From the NCBI RefSeq assembly GCF_025950085.1, contig NZ_JAPDDS010000002.1:248001-312000 (forward strand): a stretch of DNA of 64,000 bases. Reading direction: 5' to 3'. Below, one piece after another: positions 25,014-32,522 of this stretch (position 1 is its first letter; each line of letters starts with the position of its first letter). A program made the translations under genes and the position numbers. This DNA is from Luteolibacter flavescens. Lineage in GTDB: Bacteria; Verrucomicrobiota; Verrucomicrobiia; Verrucomicrobiales; Akkermansiaceae. The notes under the pieces are model-generated. The model saw only the letters and a list, made by a program, of their open reading frames with translations, was not told where the DNA came from and made no database searches.

Positions 25014-25457
25014 ATGCCAATCGAACTGAATGGAGCTGCCGAGTCGGTCGTGGGACCGATTCGCAATGCATTGCTGGCCGCCGGGAAAGGACAGCCCAAT
25101 GCTTTCGGCGCGAAGCAGACCTTTGACCGCGGGGTATCCCTCACCGCGCTGGCCCTGGTGGACGCTGCGAATATCCAATGGGATCTCGCCCTCGGTGGAT
25201 TCGCGGCGGTCACGCTGGCGGGGAATCGCACGCTTGAGCTCGTCAACCTGGCACCGGGTGTCCATCGGCTGCGGGTGACACAGGGCGCGGGCGGGAGCCA
25301 CACGCTGGCCTTCGCCGCGGGTGTGACGGTGCGGACGCCGGGCGGGGCCGCGATCACGCTGTCCACGGCGGTCGGGGCCGTCGATTGGCTGACCATCCTG
25401 CACGTCAGTGGCACGACCATCGACGTCATCACCGAGCCCGATTTCCAAGCGATCTAA
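25014..25457 (+). CDS. Tail fibre-associated beta protein
   Basis: The 147-residue protein begins with a helical N-terminus (GAAESVVGPIRNALLAAGKG) and continues as a regular beta-strand domain (VTLAGNRTLELVNLAPGVHR, GSHTLAFAAGVTVRTPGG). Such short beta domains are common in phage fibre or tip proteins. It is followed five bases later by the fibre-like gene. Not assigned to a family. Confidence 0.5.
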   Translation: MPIELNGAAESVVGPIRNALLAAGKGQPNAFGAKQTFDRGVSLTALALVDAANIQWDLALGGFAAVTLAGNRTLELVNLAPGVHRLRVTQGAGGSHTLAFAAGVTVRTPGGAAITLSTAVGAVDWLTILHVSGTTIDVITEPDFQAI

Positions 25458-25462
25458 TCACC

Positions 25463-26290
25463 ATGGCTGACATTGAAATCACCTCTGCCGATCCGGCCAC
25501 GCTCGCGGGCATCCGCGCTGCCCTGGGCGCACCCGACGCGTCGCGCACGCTCCGCTTTCCCGACGCCGAAGTAGCGCCGCCCAGTCCGGTGCTACCTGGC
25601 GCTGCAAGCCGCGCGAGCAAGGTTCTCGGTTTCACGTCTGCCGGTGCGCCGGAGGCGACATTCGGTGGTGGGGGCGGTCAGCTCATTGCTCCTCTCGTCG
25701 CGAGCTTCAGCACGGGCTGGGTCAATCAGGGCACAGCAACGGCGACTGACATCGCCGCGGGTGGTGTGCTCGGGCAGCAGGGGCATCTCCGGTTGGTGAA
25801 GTCAGCGGTGGGCTCGGGTGAGCAGGTGAGTGGCCTTTTCAAGCCGTTGAGCGTCTCCCCGACATGGAGCTATACCGCCGTGCTTTCGTGCCGTCTGCCA
25901 TCGACTGGCAACCACTGCATGGGCATCGCCCTGCGGGAATCGGCGTCCGGCAAGCTGATCCTCTACCCCATGCGGAACGCCGCGTTTTTCGTTATGAAAT
26001 TCAACAGTCCCACGGCCTGGTCCGCCATGGGGGGAGCGGAGAAAACCATGGATGCCATCTTGCCTGGGGTGGGCTTTACCAATCCGATGCCAGCGCAGTG
26101 GGTATTTCGGGTGACCAACAATGGCACCAATATCGTCTTCGATGTGTCCCCGGATGGCTTGGTGTTCACGCAGATCTACAGCGCCGCGAAGGCCGACTTC
26201 ATCACTCCGAATCAGGTCGGCTTGTTCATCGATCCCATCAACAATGCGGCGATGACGGATCTCAGGTGCCTCCATTGGGCCGAAGGCTGA
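25463..26290 (+). CDS. Tail fibre/receptor-binding protein
   Basis: The 275-residue protein is the last gene of the phage late operon. The N-terminus (MADIEITSADPATLAGIRAA) is probably a virion-attachment segment, followed by a Pro/Ala linker. The C-terminal 180 residues are beta-rich with a lectin-like character (WVFRVTNNGTNIVFDVSPDG, SAAKADFITPNQVGLFIDPI). The place at the 3' end of the tail block and the two-part build fit a receptor-binding fibre. A longer frame from 25385 overlaps the previous gene. Confidence 0.55.
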   Translation: MADIEITSADPATLAGIRAALGAPDASRTLRFPDAEVAPPSPVLPGAASRASKVLGFTSAGAPEATFGGGGGQLIAPLVASFSTGWVNQGTATATDIAAGGVLGQQGHLRLVKSAVGSGEQVSGLFKPLSVSPTWSYTAVLSCRLPSTGNHCMGIALRESASGKLILYPMRNAAFFVMKFNSPTAWSAMGGAEKTMDAILPGVGFTNPMPAQWVFRVTNNGTNIVFDVSPDGLVFTQIYSAAKADFITPNQVGLFIDPINNAAMTDLRCLHWAEG

Positions 26291-26603
26291 TAAATGCTGC
26301 CAGGCAATCTCTCATCCGGCGTGAGAAAATTGAGGAAGAAAGGGCGCTCATGCAGCGACGGGCGTGGGGCCTGCACAGGTGCTGCAAGCGGGTTGCAGGG
26401 GGCGTGCGGGGCGGGAGCGGAGGGGAGGCCGGTTACGGCTCATGGACTGACTTTTCCAATGTGTCCGTGAGCTTTTCTAATTTCCCGCGGCGGGTTACCC
26501 CTCACCCAGTCGGAGCAACGCAGTTGCCCCGCTACGAATGGGATAGGAGAATCGTGACCCATCCCCGTGGTTGCGCCTTTTCCGGGACTTGCCACACTCC
26601 GGC
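26291..26603. other. Prophage right end/chromosome junction region, no gene
   Basis: This 313-base stretch holds no convincing gene. It includes a weak 6-base hairpin (26382-26398) and two phased copies of CTTTTCYAAT (26451-26481). The junction between prophage and chromosome must lie here, because the upstream gene is a phage fibre and the downstream gene encodes a chromosomal secreted enzyme. Confidence 0.55.
26451..26481 (+). repeat. Two phased direct repeats near the prophage right end
   Basis: CTTTTCCAAT (26451-26460) and CTTTTCTAAT (26472-26481) differ by one base and start exactly 21 bases apart, two helical turns. Phased short repeats of about this spacing occur at the ends of transposable phages as transposase binding sites, and also as integrase arm sites. 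Which applies here is not known. Confidence 0.45.
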
Positions 26604-27446
26604 ATGACCTTGAAAGCCTTGGCCACTGCTGCCGCCGGTCTCCTCGCCATCGGCATCGCTGAAGCAAAGCCGCTCCGCGTGCTGAGCTACAATCTCCGCT
26701 ACATCACTCCCGGCGACAAGGGTGAGCGCGCATGGACCGCACGCCGCGACCAGGCCGCGGAACTCATCAAGAAGGACGAGTCCGACATCGTGGGCCTGCA
26801 GGAGGGACTGCCGCAGATGATGAATGACCTCGCCGATCGCCTGCCCGGCTACGCGGTCATCGGCGTGGGCCGCGAGGATGGCATCGACCGGGGAGAATAC
26901 GCGGCGATCCTCGTGAAGGCGGACCGTTTCCGCGTTCAGGAGAGCGGCACCTTCTGGCTCTCCGATACGCCGGAGGTGGTCGCGTCCTGCACCTGGGGGA
27001 ATACCGTCACGCGCATCTGCACGTGGGCAAAGCTCTACGACCGCGAGACGAAGAAGACTTTCCACTTCTTCAATACCCACCTCGACCACGCCTCGCCGGA
27101 GGCCCGGGAAAAGGGCACCGCGCTGATCCTCTCGCGCATCGCCCCACGCCGCGCGGCCGGGCCGGTGATCATCACGGGCGACTTCAATGCCGCCGAGGCG
27201 GACCCGCTCCACAAGGCGATTCGCGATGCGGGCTTCGCCGACATCTGGAAGACGGTCAACCCGGACACCCCCGCCAGCGAGGCGGGGACCTTCAATGAAT
27301 TCACCGGCGTGAAGGACAGCGCCCGGATCGACTACATCTACGCCACCCCGGACCTGAAGGGCACCGAGTCCGAGATCATCCGCAGCTCGAAGAACGGCGT
27401 GTATCCCTCCGACCACTTCCCCGTGCGGGCGACGCTGGGGATGTGA
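26604..27446 (+). CDS. Secreted endonuclease/exonuclease/phosphatase family protein
   Basis: The 280-residue protein has a signal peptide (MTLKALATAAAGLLAIGIAEA). The mature part carries the family motifs in order: VLSYNLRYI (metal-binding Asn), DIVGLQEG (Glu), FFNTHLDHAS (His), ITGDFNA (Asp and Asn), RIDYIYATPDL and the catalytic SDHFPV at the end. Substrates of such exported members range from nucleic acids to phospho-sugars and lipids; this one cannot be resolved. It is the first chromosomal gene after the prophage. Confidence 0.85.
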   Translation: MTLKALATAAAGLLAIGIAEAKPLRVLSYNLRYITPGDKGERAWTARRDQAAELIKKDESDIVGLQEGLPQMMNDLADRLPGYAVIGVGREDGIDRGEYAAILVKADRFRVQESGTFWLSDTPEVVASCTWGNTVTRICTWAKLYDRETKKTFHFFNTHLDHASPEAREKGTALILSRIAPRRAAGPVIITGDFNAAEADPLHKAIRDAGFADIWKTVNPDTPASEAGTFNEFTGVKDSARIDYIYATPDLKGTESEIIRSSKNGVYPSDHFPVRATLGM

Positions 27447-27462
27447 TCCGGGGGAGGGGAAA

Positions 27463-27499
27463 GGTGGTGCGGGTCGGTCAGCGATAGACCCGCACCACC
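27463..27499. terminator. Bidirectional hairpin between convergent genes
   Basis: Perfect 13-base arms (27463-27475 and 27487-27499) enclose an 11-base loop between the converging endonuclease and alanine racemase genes. The right arm and loop include the last codons and stop of the racemase gene, so the intergenic arm copies the racemase 3' end in inverted form. No T-run follows. Confidence 0.55.
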
Positions 27500-28575
27500 C
27501 GCGGCGTGATTCCGGTGAGGATCTCCCAGCAGATCGTCCCGGCCTTCGCCGCGACTTCATCGACGCGGATATTCGGGCCAAACATTTCCACTTCGTCACC
27601 CTCGGCCACATCGCTGCCGGTCACGTCGATCATGAGCTGGTCCATGGTCACACGGCCGAGCATGGGGAAGCGCCGGCCGCGGATGAAGGCCTCGGCACCA
27701 TGGCCGGAGACCGCGCGCGGGTAGCCATCCCCGTAGCCGATGCCGATGGTGGCCACGCGCGTCGGCTTCGTGGTCACAAAGGCCCGCCCGTATGACACGC
27801 CGTGCCCCGCGGGCAGTGTGCGGACCAGGGTGACGCGGGATTTCAGGCTCATCACATTCCGCAGGATGCCCTCGTGGCCCGGCAGCGGGGAGATGCCGTA
27901 GAGCATCAGGCCCGGGCGGGCGAGATTGCAGACGCCGGCATCGTAGCCCAGCAGGCCGGCGCTATTGCAGAGGTGCCGCCAGCGGAAGCGCTCCGGTCCG
28001 CCGAGCGATTGCAGGACGGCCGCATACTTCGCGATCTGCGCGCGGGTGAATTCCTCGTCCTCATCCGCCGAGGGCAGGTGGGATCCCAGGCCCTCGATCT
28101 CCAGATTCGGCAGCTTTTCCAGCTCGGTCAGGATCTCCGGCAGCCCCTCCGCGACGAAGCCGCCACGGCCCATGCCGGTGTCTACGGCCAGGTGGACCTT
28201 CAGACGGCTGCCATGGGCGCGTGCCAGCGCGTTGAATTCACGCGCCTCCTCCAGCGAGGAAAGGCACGGCGTCCAACCGCGGCCCACGATTTCCGCGCGC
28301 TCCTCGGACCAGGTCGCGCCGAGCAGGTAGATCCGAGTGGTCACGCCGGTGTCGGAGATGCGGCGGGCCTCGCCGACATTGGCCACGCCGAAGAAGACGA
28401 TGTCCTCGGAAGCAAGTGCCTTCGCGATGTCCTCGAGGCCATGGCCATAGGCCCCGGCCTTGACCACGGCCATCACGTCGCAGCCCGCGGCTTCGCGTGC
28501 GGTGCGCAGGTTGTGTCGCAGGGCGGATAAGTCGATCTCCGCCCAGGATCGGGGCGGCGAATGTGGTGGGTTCAC
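27478..28575 (-). CDS. alr: Alanine racemase
   Basis: The 365-residue PLP enzyme interconverts L- and D-alanine for peptidoglycan synthesis. Lys39 in VMAVVKAGAYGHG binds PLP (Gly replaces the common Asn two residues later), and the catalytic Tyr lies in ATIGIGYGDGYPRA. GRVTMDQLMIDVTG and the GVSYGRAF segment are also typical. Length fits the family. It converges with the endonuclease gene and diverges from a small regulator gene at 28693. Confidence 0.95.
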   Translation of the reverse strand: MNPPHSPPRSWAEIDLSALRHNLRTAREAAGCDVMAVVKAGAYGHGLEDIAKALASEDIVFFGVANVGEARRISDTGVTTRIYLLGATWSEERAEIVGRGWTPCLSSLEEAREFNALARAHGSRLKVHLAVDTGMGRGGFVAEGLPEILTELEKLPNLEIEGLGSHLPSADEDEEFTRAQIAKYAAVLQSLGGPERFRWRHLCNSAGLLGYDAGVCNLARPGLMLYGISPLPGHEGILRNVMSLKSRVTLVRTLPAGHGVSYGRAFVTTKPTRVATIGIGYGDGYPRAVSGHGAEAFIRGRRFPMLGRVTMDQLMIDVTGSDVAEGDEVEMFGPNIRVDEVAAKAGTICWEILTGITPRVVRVYR

Positions 28576-28657
28576 GCCGCGAGGAAAGCCGCGGAGCGGG
28601 AGGGGGGCAAGTGCTGGCTGAGTGAACCTGCCATCGATGGCAGCCCGGCTCGACGAC

Positions 28658-28693
28658 TTGATTTCGCGGTCAAATGACCGAATTATCCGGTCA
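28658..28693 (+). promoter_or_regulatory. Promoter with built-in operator for the winged-helix gene
   Basis: A possible -35 (TTGATT, 28658-28663) and -10 (AATTAT, 28681-28686) are 17 bases apart. The spacer holds the palindrome CGGTCA-AA-TGACCG (28667-28680), and a third half-site, CGGTCA, lies at 28688-28693, 21 bases from the first. Transcription would begin at about the A of the start codon, giving a leaderless message. The sites suggest autoregulation. Confidence 0.5.
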
Positions 28694-29046
28694 TGATCTC
28701 CACGGCATTGCAGGATCTTTTCGGAGGGAAAGCTGCCGAGGCAGTTCTTTTATCCGTCTTTCACCACGGGGAGATCTACGGTCGGGCGGTGTCGCGGGAT
28801 TTCGCGGTATCGCTGGATGCCGTCCAGCGGCAATTGGAGCGATTCGAGCGTGCGGGAACATTGGTCAGCAAGCAGCAAGGGCGCACGTTGGTTTACAGTT
28901 GGAATCCGAAGTCGCGTCTCGCGGCCCGCCTGCGGGATCTAACAGGGGTGGTTTACGATGGCTTGGAGCAGGGTGCGAAAGAGCAGCTTTTCGCCGAGCG
29001 TCGGCAACCGAGAGCCAAGGACAAGCCGGTGATCCGACCGAGGTGA
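28693..29046 (+). CDS. ArsR-like winged-helix transcriptional regulator
   Basis: The 117-residue protein begins ISTALQDLFGGKAAEAVLLS, then GRAVSRDFAVSLDAVQRQLE (recognition helix) and a wing SKQQGRTLVYSWNPKSRLAA. This is the winged-helix type often found next to or fused with minimal nucleotidyltransferases; no such enzyme is present nearby. The operator-like repeats running up to the start codon suggest it represses its own gene. The Lys/Arg-rich C-terminus is unusual for the domain and may contact DNA. Confidence 0.7.
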   Translation: MISTALQDLFGGKAAEAVLLSVFHHGEIYGRAVSRDFAVSLDAVQRQLERFERAGTLVSKQQGRTLVYSWNPKSRLAARLRDLTGVVYDGLEQGAKEQLFAERRQPRAKDKPVIRPR

Positions 29047-29061
29047 CGCGACGCGGAGTGT

Positions 29062-29409
29062 TCAGATTCTTCCGAGGATCGTGAAGCTAAGTACGCAGAT
29101 AACGGGTGCGAGGGGCAATTGGAACATGAACATCAGGGTGCCCGACTTCAGGCCTTCCCGCATCCTGTTCTGGGGGGCGACCTTCGAAGCTGAGATCCAG
29201 CCAGCAAAACCACAGCAAAAGAGCAGGAACGCGAACCACAGGAAGAGCAGCACCACCCCCGTCATGCCGCCTTGGAAAGACGGGAGTAGCAATCGCTCCG
29301 CGAGGCGCATGAATACGGCAGCCGCCAAACCCGGGCACACCATGCACAGGATGATGAGGAAGCCTTCGAGCGTTGAAGCGGGTTCAGCGGTTTGAGGTTC
29401 CTGCGACAT
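29062..29409 (-). CDS. Small integral membrane protein
   Basis: A 115-residue protein with three hydrophobic segments: LEGFLIILCMVCPGLAAAVF, VVLLFLWFAFLLFCCGFAGW and LMFMFQLPLAPVICVLSFTI. It begins 19 bases beyond the end of the halogenase-like gene and runs in the same direction, so it may be the last gene of that operon. No family recognised. Confidence 0.6.
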   Translation of the reverse strand: MSQEPQTAEPASTLEGFLIILCMVCPGLAAAVFMRLAERLLLPSFQGGMTGVVLLFLWFAFLLFCCGFAGWISASKVAPQNRMREGLKSGTLMFMFQLPLAPVICVLSFTILGRI

Positions 29410-29428
29410 TCGGGGCGCTGCTGGAGGC

Positions 29429-30901
29429 TCAAGGCAGCGGCACGCGCGGTGCGGGCTTCACGGCATTCCGCGCGGCGCCGAGGCAGAGCTCGGCGGGTAC
29501 GGCCTGGCGTGCGAGCTGGCGGCGCTGTTCGCAGTGGGAGTCCCAGACCTTTTGCTCGCTGGCCGGGATCTCCGGGTGGTGGCGGAAGGGCACGCCGAGG
29601 CCGAGCAGTGCGGCCATCCACGACTCCAGCCCGACGACGCCCGGCCAGCCGGGGATGCAGGACTCCAGCACCGGCGAGGGGCCGATGCTCTGGTAGAGAT
29701 CCACCAGCTCCGCGAGTGCAAGCGGCTTCGTCTCGCGCGCCGCTTTCCAGAAGCCGGAGTCGCTGGCAGTATTGAAGCGGTAGTGGATGGCGTGGAAGTC
29801 GCGCGTCTCGTCCCATGCCTGGGCCGCCACGCGATTGTAGAGCTCGCGGCTGCGCTCGCCGATGATGCCGTCATTCTCCACCAGGATGCGCAGCAGCCAT
29901 TGGACGTGGCGGATGAGGTGGACGAGGCGGAGGGAAGACAGCGGCTCGAGGAAGCCATTCGCATCCCCCACTGCCACCACGTTCCCGGTCCATGGGGCGG
30001 TGCGATGGCCGCAGTCCCACGCCTGCACCTGCGGGACCAGCGAGGAATCGCCGGCCTTTGCCACGAGTTCGGAGCAAGCCTGATCGTCGCTGGTGAATCC
30101 CGGATTCCACGCCATGCCCATGCCCACCGAGTCATCGTGCTCCACGCGCCAGCGCCAGCCGCTGTCGAGCGTCTCCAGCGTGGTGAAGGGGCGGATTGGC
30201 TCGCTGCCGCGGCGGCGCAGCACGGTGGCCGCGCGGGTGCAGGGCAGATCGTAGCCGGTCCATGCCGCATTCCCCGCGAGGGTCGCGACGTGGGCGTCGC
30301 GGCCCGTGGCATCGACATAGAGATCCGCGGTGATCGAGCCGCCGCCTTCCAGTTGCAGCGTGTCCGGGTCGCGGGTGAAGCCGGTCACCTTTCCCTCGCG
30401 CAGGATCACACCCGCCACGCGGCACGCGCGCAGCAGGATGGCATTCAGCGACTCGGTCTTGAAGGTGAGCCCGGTGATGTGCTCCAGCGGCTTGAAGGCA
30501 TTGGCACCATCGCGCGGGAAGAGTTTGCCCGCCGCCATCAGCGCCGCGCCGGGCGACGACGCGTCGAGGCCCTTCTCCGCGGCCAGGAAGCCGGACAGAT
30601 TCCCGGCGAAGGGCGCGTCGAAGGAGCGGAAGAAGGTGCCCCGGGCACCCCACAGGCACTTGAAGCCGAGCGTCCACACCGGGCGCCCCTGGAGGTGGAC
30701 ATCCGGCCCCTGCAGGCCCACGGCGTGGACCAGATGCTGAAGTACGGAGGGCGTCGTACTTTCACCGGCCGGGCCGGTGGCGGCCTGAGGGTCGCGCACC
30801 AGGATCACGGGCAGGTTTGGCAGCGCGCGCTTCAGCGTCGCGGCGGCGAGCAGGGCATCGGTGCCGGAGCCGGCGACGACGAGATTGCGAAGAGGGTTCA
30901 T
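29429..30901 (-). CDS. Flavin halogenase-like protein lacking catalytic residues
   Basis: The 490-residue protein belongs to the tryptophan halogenase-like flavoprotein family: NLVVAGSGTDALLAAATLKR (FAD-binding GxGxxx), PAGESTTPS, GWRWRVEHDD (the GWxWxIP-type motif) and VVAVGDANGFLEPLSSL. Compared with the adjacent paralogue (30928-32451), the catalytic Lys is Thr77 (PVWTLGF) and the catalytic Glu is Ser322 (EPLSSL). It may therefore keep FAD but not halogenate. Start at 30901 was chosen since the FAD motif follows at once. Possible roles are a flavin partner or a different oxidation. Confidence 0.75.
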   Translation of the reverse strand: MNPLRNLVVAGSGTDALLAAATLKRALPNLPVILVRDPQAATGPAGESTTPSVLQHLVHAVGLQGPDVHLQGRPVWTLGFKCLWGARGTFFRSFDAPFAGNLSGFLAAEKGLDASSPGAALMAAGKLFPRDGANAFKPLEHITGLTFKTESLNAILLRACRVAGVILREGKVTGFTRDPDTLQLEGGGSITADLYVDATGRDAHVATLAGNAAWTGYDLPCTRAATVLRRRGSEPIRPFTTLETLDSGWRWRVEHDDSVGMGMAWNPGFTSDDQACSELVAKAGDSSLVPQVQAWDCGHRTAPWTGNVVAVGDANGFLEPLSSLRLVHLIRHVQWLLRILVENDGIIGERSRELYNRVAAQAWDETRDFHAIHYRFNTASDSGFWKAARETKPLALAELVDLYQSIGPSPVLESCIPGWPGVVGLESWMAALLGLGVPFRHHPEIPASEQKVWDSHCEQRRQLARQAVPAELCLGAARNAVKPAPRVPLP

Positions 30902-30927
30902 GGAAAAAGTCGTGGGGGAGTGCGGTT

Positions 30928-32451
30928 TCAGGTCCACTGCCAGCCGGGCTTGCGGATGGCGTCGAGCGCCTCGCGGACGGACACGCCGCCCCTTGCCACG
31001 CCCGAGAGCTTCTGACGATGGCGGTCGAATGCCTCGCGTTCCTCCATCGCGGCCAGGTGCACGCGCTCGTAGGGCACCTGCATGCCCACCAGCATGGCGA
31101 GGAAGCCTTCCACGCCGTAGATATTCGGCCGGTTCGGCACGGCATGCACCAGCAGCGCCGGGCTGGGCCCCACCTCGCGATAGAGGCGGTAGAGCTCCTC
31201 GTAGTTCCCCAGGCTCGTGTGCTCGCGGCAGTGCGTCCAGAAGGGCGTGGAGAGCCGGGTATTGAACTTGTAGTGGAAGGCGAGGAAGTCGCGGATCTCG
31301 TCCCACGCCACGCCCACGATGCGGTTGTAGCTCGCCTTCATCGCCTCGTCCGGAGATCCGCCGGTGACGTGCAGCGACTCCACCAGCCAGCGTGCCTCGT
31401 AGATGATCTGCGCGAGGGCGGTGGCCTCCAGCGGCTCGACGAAGCCCGAGGCATTTCCCACGGCCACCACGTTGCCCACCCAGTTCCGCTCGTAGCGGCC
31501 GCTGCGGAATTTCACGATGCGCGGCTCGGCGGTGATCTTCGGGTTCTTCGCCAGCAGCTCGGCCTTCGCCTCGTCATCGGAGACGAAGTCGCTGCCATAG
31601 ACATACCCGCGGTTGATGAAGGTCTCGTGCTCGATCTGCCAGCACCAGCCGTGGTCCATCGTCTCAGCGGTGGTGTAGGGCAGGATGGGCTCGTCCGTGC
31701 GCTCCCAGCCGGCGATGACCGCGCGGTCGCAGAAGAGCCCGCCGGAGAAGCTCTTGAAGGGCTCGTCCAGCGCCTTGCCGATCAGCTCGGAGCGGAAGCC
31801 CGAGGCATCCACGTAGAGGTCCGCGGTGCGGGTACCGCCCTTCTTGAAATGAAGCGCCGTCACCTTGCCGTCCGCCACTTCCGCTCGGTCCAGCGTATCG
31901 TCCTCGATGGTCACGCCACTGCGTGCGGCGATCGATTCCAGGCAGGTGACCAGCCGGTGATTCTCGATGTGGAAGGCGTACTGGCCCTTGATCACCGGCC
32001 GGTTGAGCGGGCCGGTCGTGAAGGCCTTGCCCTGTCCCATGAGGGCACCGGCCTGCGAGAGATTCGCGCAATCTCCCGCTGCGAAGAAGCCCGTGGCCTT
32101 CCGCGTGCCGGGGAACTGCTGGTCGTACTGGAACTCGAAGTCGTAGAAGAACTCCTCGCGCGGTCCCCACAGGAAGCGGATGCCCTGCTTCCACGTCGGC
32201 TGCGCTTCCTGATAGAATTCCTCCTTGGAGATCCCCAGCGTGTCGAAGAAATGCGCGGGAAAGACCGCCGTGGTCCCTTCGCCGACGCCGATCACCCCGA
32301 TCTCCGAGCTGCGCACCAGAGTCACCTCCAGCGCCGGCATCAGCCGCTTCAGCGTGAGCGCCGCGAGCAATCCGGCACTGCCGCCACCCAGCACCAGCAC
32401 GCTGCGGATCGCGGCCGGGGCACTACCTTCCGATTCAGAGAACGAGACCAT
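30928..32451 (-). CDS. Flavin-dependent halogenase (tryptophan halogenase family)
   Basis: A 507-residue protein from ATG 32451 (an in-frame ATG 15 bases upstream is possible). FAD motif SVLVLGGGSAGLLAALTLKR, GVIGVGEGTTA, catalytic Lys88 in PTWKQGIRFLWG, GWCWQIEHET, and catalytic Glu342 in GFVEPLEATAL are all present. Family members chlorinate or brominate aromatic substrates using FADH2 supplied by a separate reductase. Substrate is unknown; many bacterial homologues of this class are not proven halogenases. It lies 26 bases upstream of the degenerate paralogue. Confidence 0.8.
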   Translation of the reverse strand: MVSFSESEGSAPAAIRSVLVLGGGSAGLLAALTLKRLMPALEVTLVRSSEIGVIGVGEGTTAVFPAHFFDTLGISKEEFYQEAQPTWKQGIRFLWGPREEFFYDFEFQYDQQFPGTRKATGFFAAGDCANLSQAGALMGQGKAFTTGPLNRPVIKGQYAFHIENHRLVTCLESIAARSGVTIEDDTLDRAEVADGKVTALHFKKGGTRTADLYVDASGFRSELIGKALDEPFKSFSGGLFCDRAVIAGWERTDEPILPYTTAETMDHGWCWQIEHETFINRGYVYGSDFVSDDEAKAELLAKNPKITAEPRIVKFRSGRYERNWVGNVVAVGNASGFVEPLEATALAQIIYEARWLVESLHVTGGSPDEAMKASYNRIVGVAWDEIRDFLAFHYKFNTRLSTPFWTHCREHTSLGNYEELYRLYREVGPSPALLVHAVPNRPNIYGVEGFLAMLVGMQVPYERVHLAAMEEREAFDRHRQKLSGVARGGVSVREALDAIRKPGWQWT

Positions 32452-32522
32452 GGTCAGGACAACCATGCCAGCGAATGCGGGGCAGGGTGGCAAGGGGGAA
32501 GACGAGGGCATTCCGTCTGCAT

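Larger units (their letters stand above)
1..26500. mobile_element. Prophage, right-hand part (left end outside window)
   Basis: A continuous block of phage genes fills this interval: leftward early genes (1-1976), a divergent repressor (2053), then rightward late genes for lysis, packaging, head, tail and fibre. Terminase, portal, protease, capsid and connector proteins resemble the phage Mu head module in sequence style and order. No transposase or integrase lies in the window; it would be to the left. No tail sheath gene is seen, so the tail is probably non-contractile. The right boundary is set between the last fibre gene (26290) and the chromosomal endonuclease gene (26604); the exact end is inferred, not seen. 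Confidence 0.85.

Noticed and set aside
1-26500. Classification of the prophage as a Mu-like transposable phage
   Set aside because: Only head proteins are Mu-like. No transposase A or B gene lies in the window, early genes run the opposite way and no tail sheath is present, so the integration mode is left open.
27802-28530. Plus-strand frame opposite alanine racemase
   Set aside because: The minus strand carries all alanine racemase motifs; the plus frame has no features of its own.
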